Shown here in pieces: positions 8,237 to 16,231 of a stretch of 64,000 nucleotides of DNA. Origin of the DNA: an uncultured Mobiluncus sp. (GTDB taxonomy: Bacteria > Actinomycetota > Actinomycetes > Actinomycetales > Actinomycetaceae); NCBI RefSeq assembly GCF_943914685.1, contig NZ_CALUCZ010000010.1, positions 15,408 through 79,407 on the forward strand, read 5' to 3'. Position 1 is the stretch's first letter. Every line of letters begins with the position of its first letter. The notes below the pieces were generated by a model. The model was not told the DNA's origin. It was given only the letters and a program-made list of their open reading frames with translations, and searched no databases. A program made the position numbers and the translations under genes.

Positions 8237-9609
8237 TAATCCGGGGGTGGGGGTTCTTCTTGATTGGCGCGAATCCCCGAAACAAAACGCGAAAACTTGC
8301 CTTGGAACTGCAGGTTTATAATTTCGGTGCGTCCATTGCGGTGCTTGGCGATATTGAGGTCAGCTTCGCCGGGACGGTCGTCCGTGTTGTAATACTCGGG
8401 GCGATGCAGCAACAGCACCATGTCAGCGTCCTGTTCCAACGAACCCGATTCCCGCAGGTCGCTCATCATAGGCTTCTTATCGGTACGGGACTCCGGCCCC
8501 CGGTTCAACTGGGCGACCCCGATCACGGGCACTTCCAGCTCCTTGGCCAACAGTTTCAAGGACCGCGATATCTCGGAAACTTCCTGTTGACGTGACTCAA
8601 TACGTTTGTGTGAACTCATCAACTGAATGTAGTCCACGACAATGAGGGACAAATCTGTGGAATGCTTCAGGCGCCGGCACTTGGCTCGAATATCGGGCAT
8701 AGTTAGGTTTGGGGAGTCGTCAATAAAGAAAGGCGCGGACTTCATTCGGTTATATGCCGATGCGATGTTGTCCCAGTTAGTTTGGTTCTGGGGGCCGTCA
8801 TTGGGCATCCCCGCGAACAGGAGGGACAGGGGTACGCTAGCCTCCGCCGACAGCATTCTCTTAATGATGTCCGCGGCCGACATCTCGAGAGAAAAAATCG
8901 CCGCCGCCCGTTTCTCTTTCAAAGTCACGTGACGCAAAATATCCAGGGCAAAAGTCGATTTACCCATCGCCGGACGTGCCGCCACAATGATGAGCTGACC
9001 AGCGCGCAGACCGTTGGTCACGCGGTCAAAATCGAGGAAACCCGTGTGCACTGTGTGCGGGTCGTCGTCGGTCTGTTGGATTTCGTCCAAGACTGGGGTC
9101 AGCAGTTCGGACAGCGGTCGATAGTCTTCAGAAGTGCGTTTCTCGCTGACTCGGTCCAGTTCGGCGTGGGCGGTGTTGATGAGTTCGCCCGCGTCAGTAG
9201 TGTCGATGGCGTAGCCGAGTTGGGTGATGCGGGTGCCCGCTTCGACCAAGCCGCGTAAAGTTGCCTGGTCACGCACAATCTGCGCATAGTAGGCGGCGTT
9301 AGCGGCCGTAGGTACCGAGTGGATAACGGTGTGAATGTAATCCAAGCCACCGACGCGGGAGAGCTGACCCCGTTTTTCCAGTTCGGCAGGAACCGTTACC
9401 GGATCGGAAGCCGCTCCTGCCGCGTAGAGGTCCAGGATAGTGTTGAAAATAATCTCGTGACGTGAGTCATAGAAATCGCTGGGCAACAGCAGCTTATAGG
9501 TATCGGCGATGGCGTTCTTGGAAAGAATCATGGCGCCGAGCACGCATTGCTCAGCCAAAATGTTGTGGGGGGGAATCCGGTCAACTGCCAGATTATTTTG
9601 TTCCTCCAC
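8233..9609 (-). CDS. dnaB: Replicative DNA helicase DnaB
   Basis: 458 residues. The N-terminal DnaB domain begins PPHNILAEQCVLGAMIL. The RecA-type helicase domain has the Walker A motif ARPAMGKST, Walker B LIVVDYIQLM and the arginine-finger region SDLRESGSLEQDADMV. The gene has no intein, unlike some mycobacterial dnaB genes. The GTG at 9609 is chosen because AGGAGG lies 5-6 bases upstream; another GTG at 9630 would add seven residues and has no such site. Its 5' flank is the DnaA-box-rich spacer, which suggests DnaA could influence its transcription. Confidence 0.96.
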   Translation of the reverse strand: MEEQNNLAVDRIPPHNILAEQCVLGAMILSKNAIADTYKLLLPSDFYDSRHEIIFNTILDLYAAGAASDPVTVPAELEKRGQLSRVGGLDYIHTVIHSVPTAANAAYYAQIVRDQATLRGLVEAGTRITQLGYAIDTTDAGELINTAHAELDRVSEKRTSEDYRPLSELLTPVLDEIQQTDDDPHTVHTGFLDFDRVTNGLRAGQLIIVAARPAMGKSTFALDILRHVTLKEKRAAAIFSLEMSAADIIKRMLSAEASVPLSLLFAGMPNDGPQNQTNWDNIASAYNRMKSAPFFIDDSPNLTMPDIRAKCRRLKHSTDLSLIVVDYIQLMSSHKRIESRQQEVSEISRSLKLLAKELEVPVIGVAQLNRGPESRTDKKPMMSDLRESGSLEQDADMVLLLHRPEYYNTDDRPGEADLNIAKHRNGRTEIINLQFQGKFSRFVSGIRANQEEPPPPDY

Positions 9610-9723
9610 TATTCCTCCTCTCACCGACACTTCACCCCCGCCAGCAAGGGGTGGAAAGATAGATATCCGGGCTCAAACTTACGCTTTCGGTTCTAACTTA
9701 GCAAACCATTTTGGTGGAAAATA

Positions 9724-10059
9724 GGTGGATAACTCGGAAGAAGTCTGTGGATAACCGGTGGGTAAGGCGGTGAATTGGTTTTTTAAGTTTTTTATTACCT
9801 CAGCCCCTGGGTCAAAGTTAGGTGTGATGTTGCGGGTTAGGAACCCACAGGTTATCCACAGTCGTTGTGAATTAAAAATCACCGCGGAAAATTTTTCAAA
9901 CCTTTCACTACGGAAATAAGGTTGCACCGCCCAAATAGGGTATGAACTGGGTATTTGGCATCATAAAACGCCTCACTAGCACACTTGAGGGGGGTTAGGC
10001 AAGAAACGAGGAGGAAATGTGTTTCAAAAAACCGCAATTTTATCCACAGGTTATCCACA
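9724..10059. promoter_or_regulatory. Cluster of DnaA boxes in AT-rich spacer
   Basis: Four perfect 9-mers TTATCCACA occur at 9746-9754 (minus), 9852-9860 (plus), 10040-10048 (plus) and 10051-10059 (plus), with an 8/9 match at 9724-9732 (minus). The spacer 9610-10286 has no convincing gene and is much richer in A+T than its flanks. The two boxes at 10040 and 10051 are 11 bases apart, in phase on the helix. It could be a DnaA-titration or regulatory site, or part of an origin. Confidence 0.65.
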
Positions 10060-10286
10060 CCCTCGGAAAATCGCCGGAAAACCCGGAAAACCGTGGCATC
10101 GAACTCGTGAAAATCCAAGGTGCGAAAAAATAAAATCCCAATCCGTGACACGGGGATAACCTGGACGTTTACCAAGAAAACCCCAAGAAAAGCCCTCGAC
10201 CTGGTATTTGCCCTTTTATTTCTCATGTAGAATGTGCAAAGTCAGTTCAAAGCTGAGCCGATTAAACATGAAAGGCACGCGAAAGT

Positions 10287-11990
10287 ATGAGTGTGAAGGA
10301 AGTCCCTCCGGTCGACAAACACGATGTGGAGCAATCTGAGGGCGAAAAGAAAATCTCAAAGGTCCGGTTAATCGGGCTTTTCGGTGGCATCATTCTGGGT
10401 GCCATCGTTTACTTTTTAATTCCTCGTGACGCGGTGGACATCATTACGCAGTCCGTTGGCGCCGACGTCATCGAAGAAGAAGAAATGAATGTGGGCGCGG
10501 TGTATCTGGTCGCCGGTATCGCGGTCATGATGGCTATCTGGTGGATGACCGAAGCTATCTCGCTGGCGGCTACGGCAATGGTTCCGCTGGTGTTATTCCC
10601 GCTGCTGGGAGTCAACGACTACGCGGGCACCGCCGGATCCTACGCTTCGGACACGATTTACCTGTTCATGGGCGGATTTATCCTGGCTATCGCCATGCAG
10701 CGCTGGCACTTTGACCGGCGTGTGGCGTTGGGTATTGTCCGTATCGTGGGGGTCAAACCCCGCCGCCTGATTCTGGGTTTCATGATTGCTACCGGGTTTA
10801 TCTCGATGTGGGTGTCCAACACCGCAACCGCTGTGATGATGCTACCCATCGGCCTGTCCGTGATTCAGTTGTTTGAGTCCGCTCAGGACAAGAACGCCGC
10901 CGTCGGTAAAGGCCTGGATGTGGAAGCCGCCTACGGCGGAGCTATCCACGGTGGTGTTATGTCCGGTCTGTTGAACGAAGGCGACGACGTGGCCTCGACC
11001 ACGGCGGAAAAGCACGGCATCAAGCGGTCCAACTTCGCTGTCGGTTTGATGTTGGCCATCGCCTACTCGGCCTCTATCGGCTCGCTGGCGACCCCTATCG
11101 GGACCCCACCGAACACCCTTTTGAAGGCGTACATGAGCGATACCCTGCACTACGACATCAACTTCGGCAAGTGGTTCCTGATGGGTCTGCCGATGGTTAT
11201 TGTCTTTACTCTGTTTGCTTGGTGGATTTTGACATTCGTCATGTTCAAGCCGGAAATCGAGGAAATCCCCGGCGGTAAGGAACTCATCAACGAGGAATAC
11301 GCCAAGCTCGGAAAACTGCGCGGCGGCGAACTGCTGGTTATGTTGCTGTTCCTCCTGGCCGTGTTCTGCTGGATTTTCGTGCCGCTGATTTTAAAGGCCA
11401 CCGGCATCGAAGGCCCGAAGAAGCTCGATGCTATTGTGGCGATGAGCGTGGCGGTACTGCTGTTCATTATCCCCGGCAAGACCAACGGGGAACGTCTGGT
11501 GACCTGGAACGAAGCCAAGACGATTCCGTGGGACATTCTGCTGCTGTTCGGCGGCGGTCTGTCGCTGTCCAAGCAGTTCCAGCACACCGGCCTGTCCAAC
11601 TACATCGGTGAGATGGTGAAGGGACTGGCGGGAGCGCCCATTGTGATTATCGTCCTGGCCGTGGCCGCCCTGGTGCTGGCCCTGACCGAGTTGACCTCGA
11701 ACACCGCTACCGCGGCCGCGTTCCTGCCGATTATCGGTGGCGTAGCTATGGGTATCGGTCTGCAAGGCCCGAACGTGATGATTCTGACGATTCCGGCTGC
11801 TTTGGCGGCGACCTGCGCGTTTATGCTGCCGGTCGCGACCCCGCCGAACGCTATCGCTTACGGTTCTGGGTACCTCAAGATTGCGGACATGATCAAGGGC
11901 GGTTTCATCATCGCCCTGGTGGGCTTGGTGTTGATTACTATCACCGTATTTGCCCTGGCTATCCCCATCTTCGGTTTGGCTCTGCCATAA
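10287..11990 (+). CDS. DASS-family sodium/carboxylate symporter
   Basis: 567 residues, with about 12 membrane segments after a 25-residue polar N-terminus. The two symmetrical SNT motifs of the DASS (SLC13) family are present: SNTATAVMMLPIGLSV (about residue 175) and LTSNTATAAAFLPI (about 475). The family signature CAFMLPVATPPNAIAYGSGY is near residue 515. Members import di- or tricarboxylates such as succinate, malate or citrate with sodium. The gene is single, with GAAAGGCAC upstream of the ATG and a strong terminator after it. Its substrate cannot be read from the sequence. Confidence 0.9.
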   Translation: MSVKEVPPVDKHDVEQSEGEKKISKVRLIGLFGGIILGAIVYFLIPRDAVDIITQSVGADVIEEEEMNVGAVYLVAGIAVMMAIWWMTEAISLAATAMVPLVLFPLLGVNDYAGTAGSYASDTIYLFMGGFILAIAMQRWHFDRRVALGIVRIVGVKPRRLILGFMIATGFISMWVSNTATAVMMLPIGLSVIQLFESAQDKNAAVGKGLDVEAAYGGAIHGGVMSGLLNEGDDVASTTAEKHGIKRSNFAVGLMLAIAYSASIGSLATPIGTPPNTLLKAYMSDTLHYDINFGKWFLMGLPMVIVFTLFAWWILTFVMFKPEIEEIPGGKELINEEYAKLGKLRGGELLVMLLFLLAVFCWIFVPLILKATGIEGPKKLDAIVAMSVAVLLFIIPGKTNGERLVTWNEAKTIPWDILLLFGGGLSLSKQFQHTGLSNYIGEMVKGLAGAPIVIIVLAVAALVLALTELTSNTATAAAFLPIIGGVAMGIGLQGPNVMILTIPAALAATCAFMLPVATPPNAIAYGSGYLKIADMIKGGFIIALVGLVLITITVFALAIPIFGLALP

Positions 11991-12011
11991 ACGATGGCTA
12001 GTTATAAACGT

Positions 12012-12046
12012 GTCGGTCGGCGGGTTTCGCCGGCCGACAGGTTTTT
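12012..12046. terminator. Bidirectional terminator after the DASS transporter
   Basis: GTCGGTCGGCG (12012-12022) pairs with CGCCGGCCGAC (12028-12038), with one G-U pair and a GGTTT loop; TTTTT follows. The minus-strand neighbour also ends here. Confidence 0.85.
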
Positions 12047-13190
12047 AATCGTGCCAGCCCGGTGCAGTGCGAGGGTGTGGGGGAGGATCGCTGAGGCGCG
12101 CCAGGAAAGCCTCCAGGGGACCCTTGCCGAACCGTAACCGCCACAGGCTCGCTGCCAGCAGGAAAACCACAATCATAATGATGAGGGAGGGAATGAGCCC
12201 GGGATACCCGAACAGACGGAACGTAATCGCGTGCCAGATGACGTGGAGGGTATAGGTGGTCAGCGCCATCGAACCCAACGCCGCCACCGGGGACAAAATC
12301 CGGTTGAAAGTCGGCCCTGCCAGCAGCAACAGGGAAGTCAGTCCCACGCACCAGGCCGTGTTGGCCACGGTTTCCGCTACCGAGTCCGTATGCGGAGCGA
12401 TATAGACCAGGGTTTGATACCAAAACTGGGCCGGGGTGGGGTTGGCGATAGACAGGGTGTCTTGATTGAGAATGACCCCGGAAATCCGTCCCAGACGCAG
12501 CGAATCAATGGCGGTGCCGACCCCGAAAATCACGAAAGCCACACCGAGTCCGATGACCGCACCGACCTTCTGCAGTCGACGCGACTGCGGGGTCACCCCC
12601 GCCCAACCCAAACGCCACAGAATCAGCCCGGTGAGCACATAGATGAGGAACGTGGGCATCTGATAGTCATTGAGCCCCAAGATCACGCCGATTTCGGAGG
12701 GTAAAAACAGCAAATTGAGATAGTGCCACAGCGGAATACCCACCACCAGCAACAGTCCGATGACCCACAGCAGACCCGGAACGGACAGGCCCGAAAGAAG
12801 CAGCACACAAACCATCCACACCCCGTAGTTATCGAGAATCAGCAGGATACGGGTGTTGATGAGACTGAGCAGGGCAGCGATGAGGATTAAGACAGCGGCA
12901 CGCACCAGAATCTTTTCACTGTAATAGCGACGCGACAGTGCGGGGGAGCCAGCAAAACGCCGCGCCAAACGGTCTTGCATAATGCCCATCGAAACCCCCG
13001 CGAGCAGCGCAAACAGCGGGGCGGAACGTCCGTGAGACAAGGCCATCACGCCAGAGACGGGACCTTGCACCGAAACCCACATATGCGCCGTGAACATCCC
13101 CAAAATGGCCAGGCCGCGAGCCATATCCAAGCCGACGACCCGACCGGTCAGGGCCGGTCGACCCAGCAACCGCTGCGCAAAATCCGTCAC
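12045..13190 (-). CDS. HGSNAT/DUF1624-like membrane acyltransferase-type protein
   Basis: 381 residues with about 10-11 membrane segments. The N-terminus GRVVGLDMARGLAILGMFTA carries the LDxxRGxAI(L/F)GM signature shared by DUF1624/DUF418 proteins and eukaryotic heparan-alpha-glucosaminide N-acetyltransferase. The C-terminal half has the TYTLHVIWH region of the same families. A membrane acyl-transfer role is inferred only from family. The start is GTG at 13190, preceded by TAAACT-GCCTTT, so leaderless initiation is likely. It is transcribed alone. Confidence 0.75.
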   Translation of the reverse strand: MTDFAQRLLGRPALTGRVVGLDMARGLAILGMFTAHMWVSVQGPVSGVMALSHGRSAPLFALLAGVSMGIMQDRLARRFAGSPALSRRYYSEKILVRAAVLILIAALLSLINTRILLILDNYGVWMVCVLLLSGLSVPGLLWVIGLLLVVGIPLWHYLNLLFLPSEIGVILGLNDYQMPTFLIYVLTGLILWRLGWAGVTPQSRRLQKVGAVIGLGVAFVIFGVGTAIDSLRLGRISGVILNQDTLSIANPTPAQFWYQTLVYIAPHTDSVAETVANTAWCVGLTSLLLLAGPTFNRILSPVAALGSMALTTYTLHVIWHAITFRLFGYPGLIPSLIIMIVVFLLAASLWRLRFGKGPLEAFLARLSDPPPHPRTAPGWHD

Positions 13191-13202
13191 AAAGGCAGTT
13201 TA
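13191..13202 (-). promoter_or_regulatory. Leaderless promoter of the HGSNAT-like gene
   Basis: TAAACT then GCCTTT then the GTG start, read on the minus strand. Confidence 0.5.
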
Positions 13203-13295
13203 GCTGACTTGGGGAGCGGAACTGATATTGCCGGAAATCACGTTTCATTCAAAACAATTTTGTCAAAGCATGGTGGGAATTTGTAACACGTTTGG

Positions 13296-13973
13296 TTAAA
13301 CCGGTGGTGTCTGGTCCAGACCCAAACGGATTATCTGCATGGTCAATTCTCCGCGGCGCATACCAAGTTTTGCGAGGGCACATTTCACGTACGTACTCAC
13401 GGTATTTATGGACAGTCCGGTTTCGGCCGCGATTTCTTTGTTGGAGTAAGCCTTGCCTATGAGTTGAACGATTTGGCGTAAATGCTGGGGTAGAGCATCG
13501 ATTTGGGATTGCAGCTGCAGGTTAGCAGGTTGAGGATTGGTGGACACGAAATAGTCCATAACCATCGATAACGGCTTGTTGTCCAGGGCGTTCCCGCCTC
13601 TGTACACCCGTTTAATGGCCTCACCAATCTCGCGGAACTCAGTCTCTTTGGTCAGAAATCCTTTCGCTCCGGCTGTTAAGGCCGCACGTAGCATATCGGG
13701 ACGTTCAAAAGCAGTCAGCATAATAATCCGTTCGTCCGGATTGCGTGTCAACGTGGATGTAACCGTTTCAATACCACTCATCCCCGGCATGGCCACATCT
13801 AATAGCACCACATCGTGATTTGTGTTCTCAATGAGATTCATCACCTCGAGACCGTTCCCGGCCTTGCCGACGATTGTTATGTAATCCAAACTGTTCAGGA
13901 GGATGCTCATCTCGTGCATATAAAGGTCATCATCGTCTGCAAAAATGACCCTAATAACTTCCTGTCCGCTCAC
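13296..13973 (-). CDS. NarL/LuxR-family response regulator
   Basis: 225 residues from the GTG at 13973. The receiver has FADDDD, the phospho-acceptor aspartate in LLDVAMPG, the switch threonine in MLTAFERPD and the lysine in FLTKET. The LuxR-type helix-turn-helix is at the C-terminus (SNKEIAAETGLSINTVSTYV). The GTG overlaps the kinase stop codon (GTGA), so the pair is translationally coupled; an ATG at 14018 would give a longer N-terminus with no homology. It is the third gene of a peptide-kinase-regulator operon, and its likely target is the dyad in the divergent promoter region at 15340-15359. Confidence 0.92.
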   Translation of the reverse strand: MSGQEVIRVIFADDDDLYMHEMSILLNSLDYITIVGKAGNGLEVMNLIENTNHDVVLLDVAMPGMSGIETVTSTLTRNPDERIIMLTAFERPDMLRAALTAGAKGFLTKETEFREIGEAIKRVYRGGNALDNKPLSMVMDYFVSTNPQPANLQLQSQIDALPQHLRQIVQLIGKAYSNKEIAAETGLSINTVSTYVKCALAKLGMRRGELTMQIIRLGLDQTPPV

Positions 13974-15118
13974 TTTGTCACTTCCATCTCGAGAGGGATG
14001 GTGATGTGTAACACCCAATGCTCCCCGGTCCGTCCCGCCTCGAGGAAACCACCTGAAATATGAAGTTGCTCCCCCAAAAGTTTCAAACCCCTGCCGCTGC
14101 TCAACACCGGATTGGCAGAGAAAGAACTAATTGAATTCATCATCGTGAAATCTACTATTCTTTCCATATTGTCAACCTCAATAGACACACGACATGGCTT
14201 TTCAGGGTTGCCGTACTTTATCAAGTTCGTCAGGGCTTCATGGACACATTCACGCAGCAAGCTGGTTACGGCGGTACTTAGTGTGCGCAGGTTCTCAGGG
14301 TCGGTGTCGATTTCTACGTTGAAGCCAAATCCCGTCGCGATGTCTCTAGCCGTATCTAGCGATGTGGCGAGGGGTGTGGGGGTTGCTTTCAGTGTAGGGT
14401 TTTGTCCCAGCAAACTTAATGTTCTTCGCAGTTCGCTGAGGGCTCGCACAGACTCTCCATGCAGCAACTCCAAGCGTAGTCGGGTTTCCTCACTTGTTTC
14501 GGGGGAATCCTTGGCATCTTCCAATATTTTGGCCGACAGAGTTGTCAATCGGGAGAGCGTTCCTGCCGTATGGTTGTGCAACTCTGCTGACAATTCCTGC
14601 TTGGTCTGTAATAGAGTTAATTCGTAACGGTGTTGTTCCATCACCGAATGTATGTTCAGCCGCAGATTTTCTTCAATGTACCGGCGCAGCACAAAACCTG
14701 CCCCGAGAGCAAAAAGCAGGAGCAAGGCGTAAAAAACGCTGGCAATCGTATTGTATTTACCAGCAAAACCAATCAATATCGCAAGTGAACTGACGAGCGT
14801 TGCAATCAAGCTTTGTTTCCACCAGCCGCGCCAAGACCAGTCAAAAATCACCGGAATCGTCAAGTACACCACCAGACCAAATTCAACCGTGGGAACCACA
14901 TTCATAGCAACGACTGCAGCAATAAAAACCCATCCACCTACGCGAGGGAAAAATATGTAGCCAAGAAAAACTACGAATCCGATTAGTTCACCTAAAACAC
15001 TCCAGGGGTTGTCACGAATTCGGGTAATGCTGAAGTCAAGAACAACACCAAGGAACAGCACAGCTAGAAGAATCTTATTCCGGGAAATCCAGGATAAACA
15101 AGGTTTTGTAAGGTGCAA
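13970..15118 (-). CDS. Membrane sensor histidine kinase (HisKA_3 type)
   Basis: 382 residues. Five or six membrane segments fill residues 10-165 with almost no extracellular loop, as in kinases that sense small or membrane-bound ligands. The dimerisation and phosphoacceptor helix contains ELSAELHNHTAGTLSRL, with the histidine in LHNHT. The HATPase has the N box RECVHEALTNLIKYGNP and the G box SSGRGLKLLGEQL. The start is TTG at 15118, supported by GGGGAGG five bases upstream. It follows the 45-codon peptide gene by 25 bases. The region is visibly richer in A+T than its neighbours, suggesting later acquisition. Confidence 0.9.
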   Translation of the reverse strand: MHLTKPCLSWISRNKILLAVLFLGVVLDFSITRIRDNPWSVLGELIGFVVFLGYIFFPRVGGWVFIAAVVAMNVVPTVEFGLVVYLTIPVIFDWSWRGWWKQSLIATLVSSLAILIGFAGKYNTIASVFYALLLLFALGAGFVLRRYIEENLRLNIHSVMEQHRYELTLLQTKQELSAELHNHTAGTLSRLTTLSAKILEDAKDSPETSEETRLRLELLHGESVRALSELRRTLSLLGQNPTLKATPTPLATSLDTARDIATGFGFNVEIDTDPENLRTLSTAVTSLLRECVHEALTNLIKYGNPEKPCRVSIEVDNMERIVDFTMMNSISSFSANPVLSSGRGLKLLGEQLHISGGFLEAGRTGEHWVLHITIPLEMEVTK

Positions 15119-15143
15119 ACTTCCCTCCCCTTGATGCTTATAC

Positions 15144-15281
15144 TCAGCATAGCTGGGGAATGATGTCGCAGATTGTGATTTCAGAGTGTTCCTCGGCGAT
15201 CAAGTCGCTGTGCGGCCCACAGGCTCCGAAAGTCAGACCCACGGTGCTTAGAAAAGCAATTTGAACAGCAATAATACGCAT
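15144..15281 (-). CDS. Candidate secreted signalling peptide, 45 residues
   Basis: A short gene starts with ATG at 15281, five bases after a strong GAGGAGG site. The product has a hydrophobic N-terminus (MRIIAVQIAF, then LSTVGLTFGA, residues 1-20) resembling a signal peptide, a cysteine at 21, an acidic middle (LIAEEHSE) and a C-terminus CDIIPQLC with cysteines at 38 and 45 (the last residue). It could be a lipoprotein-like or cyclised peptide, although FGAC is a poor lipobox. It is the first gene of an operon with the kinase (25-base gap) and response regulator, so a pheromone or ligand of that system is a natural hypothesis. I know no homologue. Functional assignment is inference. Confidence 0.6.
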   Translation of the reverse strand: MRIIAVQIAFLSTVGLTFGACGPHSDLIAEEHSEITICDIIPQLC

Positions 15282-15339
15282 CAAAGCCTCCTCGTAAAGA
15301 CGTGTAAGCGCACTCTATCGGAATCCTCTCCGAGGTGGA

Positions 15340-15359
15340 ATACCCCAATTTTGGGATAT
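15340..15359. promoter_or_regulatory. Dyad in the divergent promoter region
   Basis: ATACCCCAATTTTGGGATAT is an inverted repeat with 8 of 10 positions paired. It lies between the peptide-kinase-regulator operon and the divergent 212-residue gene, a plausible binding site for the response regulator. Confidence 0.45.
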
Positions 15360-15439
15360 TTTCACGACCGTGGTTTTGCTCTAGTGTAGGAGGCAACGGC
15401 CAAACCGGCCACAAATTTTGTGTAGAGAGGGGCTTTGCA

Positions 15440-16078
15440 ATGATTAATGTTGGTTCGTTCCAAGGGACATCAATGCCTAATGTCAGTCCTCACGTTTCAA
15501 CCGCGCAGGGCTTTCAGAAATCGATGGAAACGACCTCATCAGTGACTGTTTCCCCAGGTAAGGACGGAGACTGGGGAACTAAGGTCGATTTGAGGTATAT
15601 GTTTGACAAGCTCGAAAAGCACGGGTTTATCAATGCGGATGAGCGAGCCTATTTGACACAGAAAGTTACCGATTGCAGCCAAATTTATAAGGCGGTCTCT
15701 GATTTGAAGGGGCCTGGTTTGGCAGCCAATGCAGCATACAAAATGCAGGAAGGTGTTTTGCTGCCTAACGGTGTCTTAACTTTGACAAATGACCGAAGGA
15801 CGGTGCAGCGTTTGGCTCAGTTGACGCATTACGAAGTTCAAACCATTGAGGCCGCGCAGGGGTCAGATATGGGCATCGGTCAAATCGGGATGTTAGCAAC
15901 AACTGTTGCATTGTCAAAGGAAAAAGGCATCATCAGCGGCGAGCTGGGTTTGAAAGATTTTAATATGCTGAAAAACTGGTTTAAAGAAAACGGTAAACCT
16001 GGAAGCAGCGAGTTCATCGAAACCCAGGAAATGCTCAGTAAGCTATATGACCTTCTAGCCAGCAAAGACAAGCATTAG
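15440..16078 (+). CDS. Protein of unknown function, divergent from the two-component operon
   Basis: 212 residues from the ATG at 15440, chosen for GAGAGGGG seven bases upstream. I do not recognise a family. The N-terminal 45 residues are Ser/Thr/Gly-rich and polar with no signal peptide or membrane segment; the rest looks alpha-helical and soluble (RYMFDKLEKHGFINADERAY, SKEKGIISGELGLKDFNM). It has no cysteine apart from one in VTDCSQ. The composition is AT-rich like the adjacent kinase genes, so the four genes may have arrived together, and the divergent arrangement makes it a candidate target of that two-component system. Confidence 0.7.
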   Translation: MINVGSFQGTSMPNVSPHVSTAQGFQKSMETTSSVTVSPGKDGDWGTKVDLRYMFDKLEKHGFINADERAYLTQKVTDCSQIYKAVSDLKGPGLAANAAYKMQEGVLLPNGVLTLTNDRRTVQRLAQLTHYEVQTIEAAQGSDMGIGQIGMLATTVALSKEKGIISGELGLKDFNMLKNWFKENGKPGSSEFIETQEMLSKLYDLLASKDKH

Positions 16079-16231
16079 GTCGCACACTTAAACACATCTC
16101 TCTAGGCTTCGATTCCAGTTCAAATTGGTGTTCATCAGCAATTATAGAGGCATCAGAAACTGCTTGAACTGTTAGTCTGTGAATGCCGGCGTTGTATTGC
16201 CGGGTGGTGTCACCAAGACACCTAGGAATAC

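Noticed and set aside
9879..10226. 115-codon minus-strand open frame in the DnaA-box spacer
   Set aside because: AT-rich, no ribosome site, no homology by eye, and it crosses two perfect DnaA boxes.
15181..15414. 77-codon minus-strand open frame overlapping the peptide gene
   Set aside because: No ribosome site, Pro/Trp-rich composition without family; the 45-codon frame has a strong AGGAGG site and fits the operon.
16079..16231. Possible tRNA or hairpin between the 212-residue gene and ddh
   Set aside because: No T-loop or acceptor pairing could be formed; only a short inverted repeat around GGTGTC is seen.
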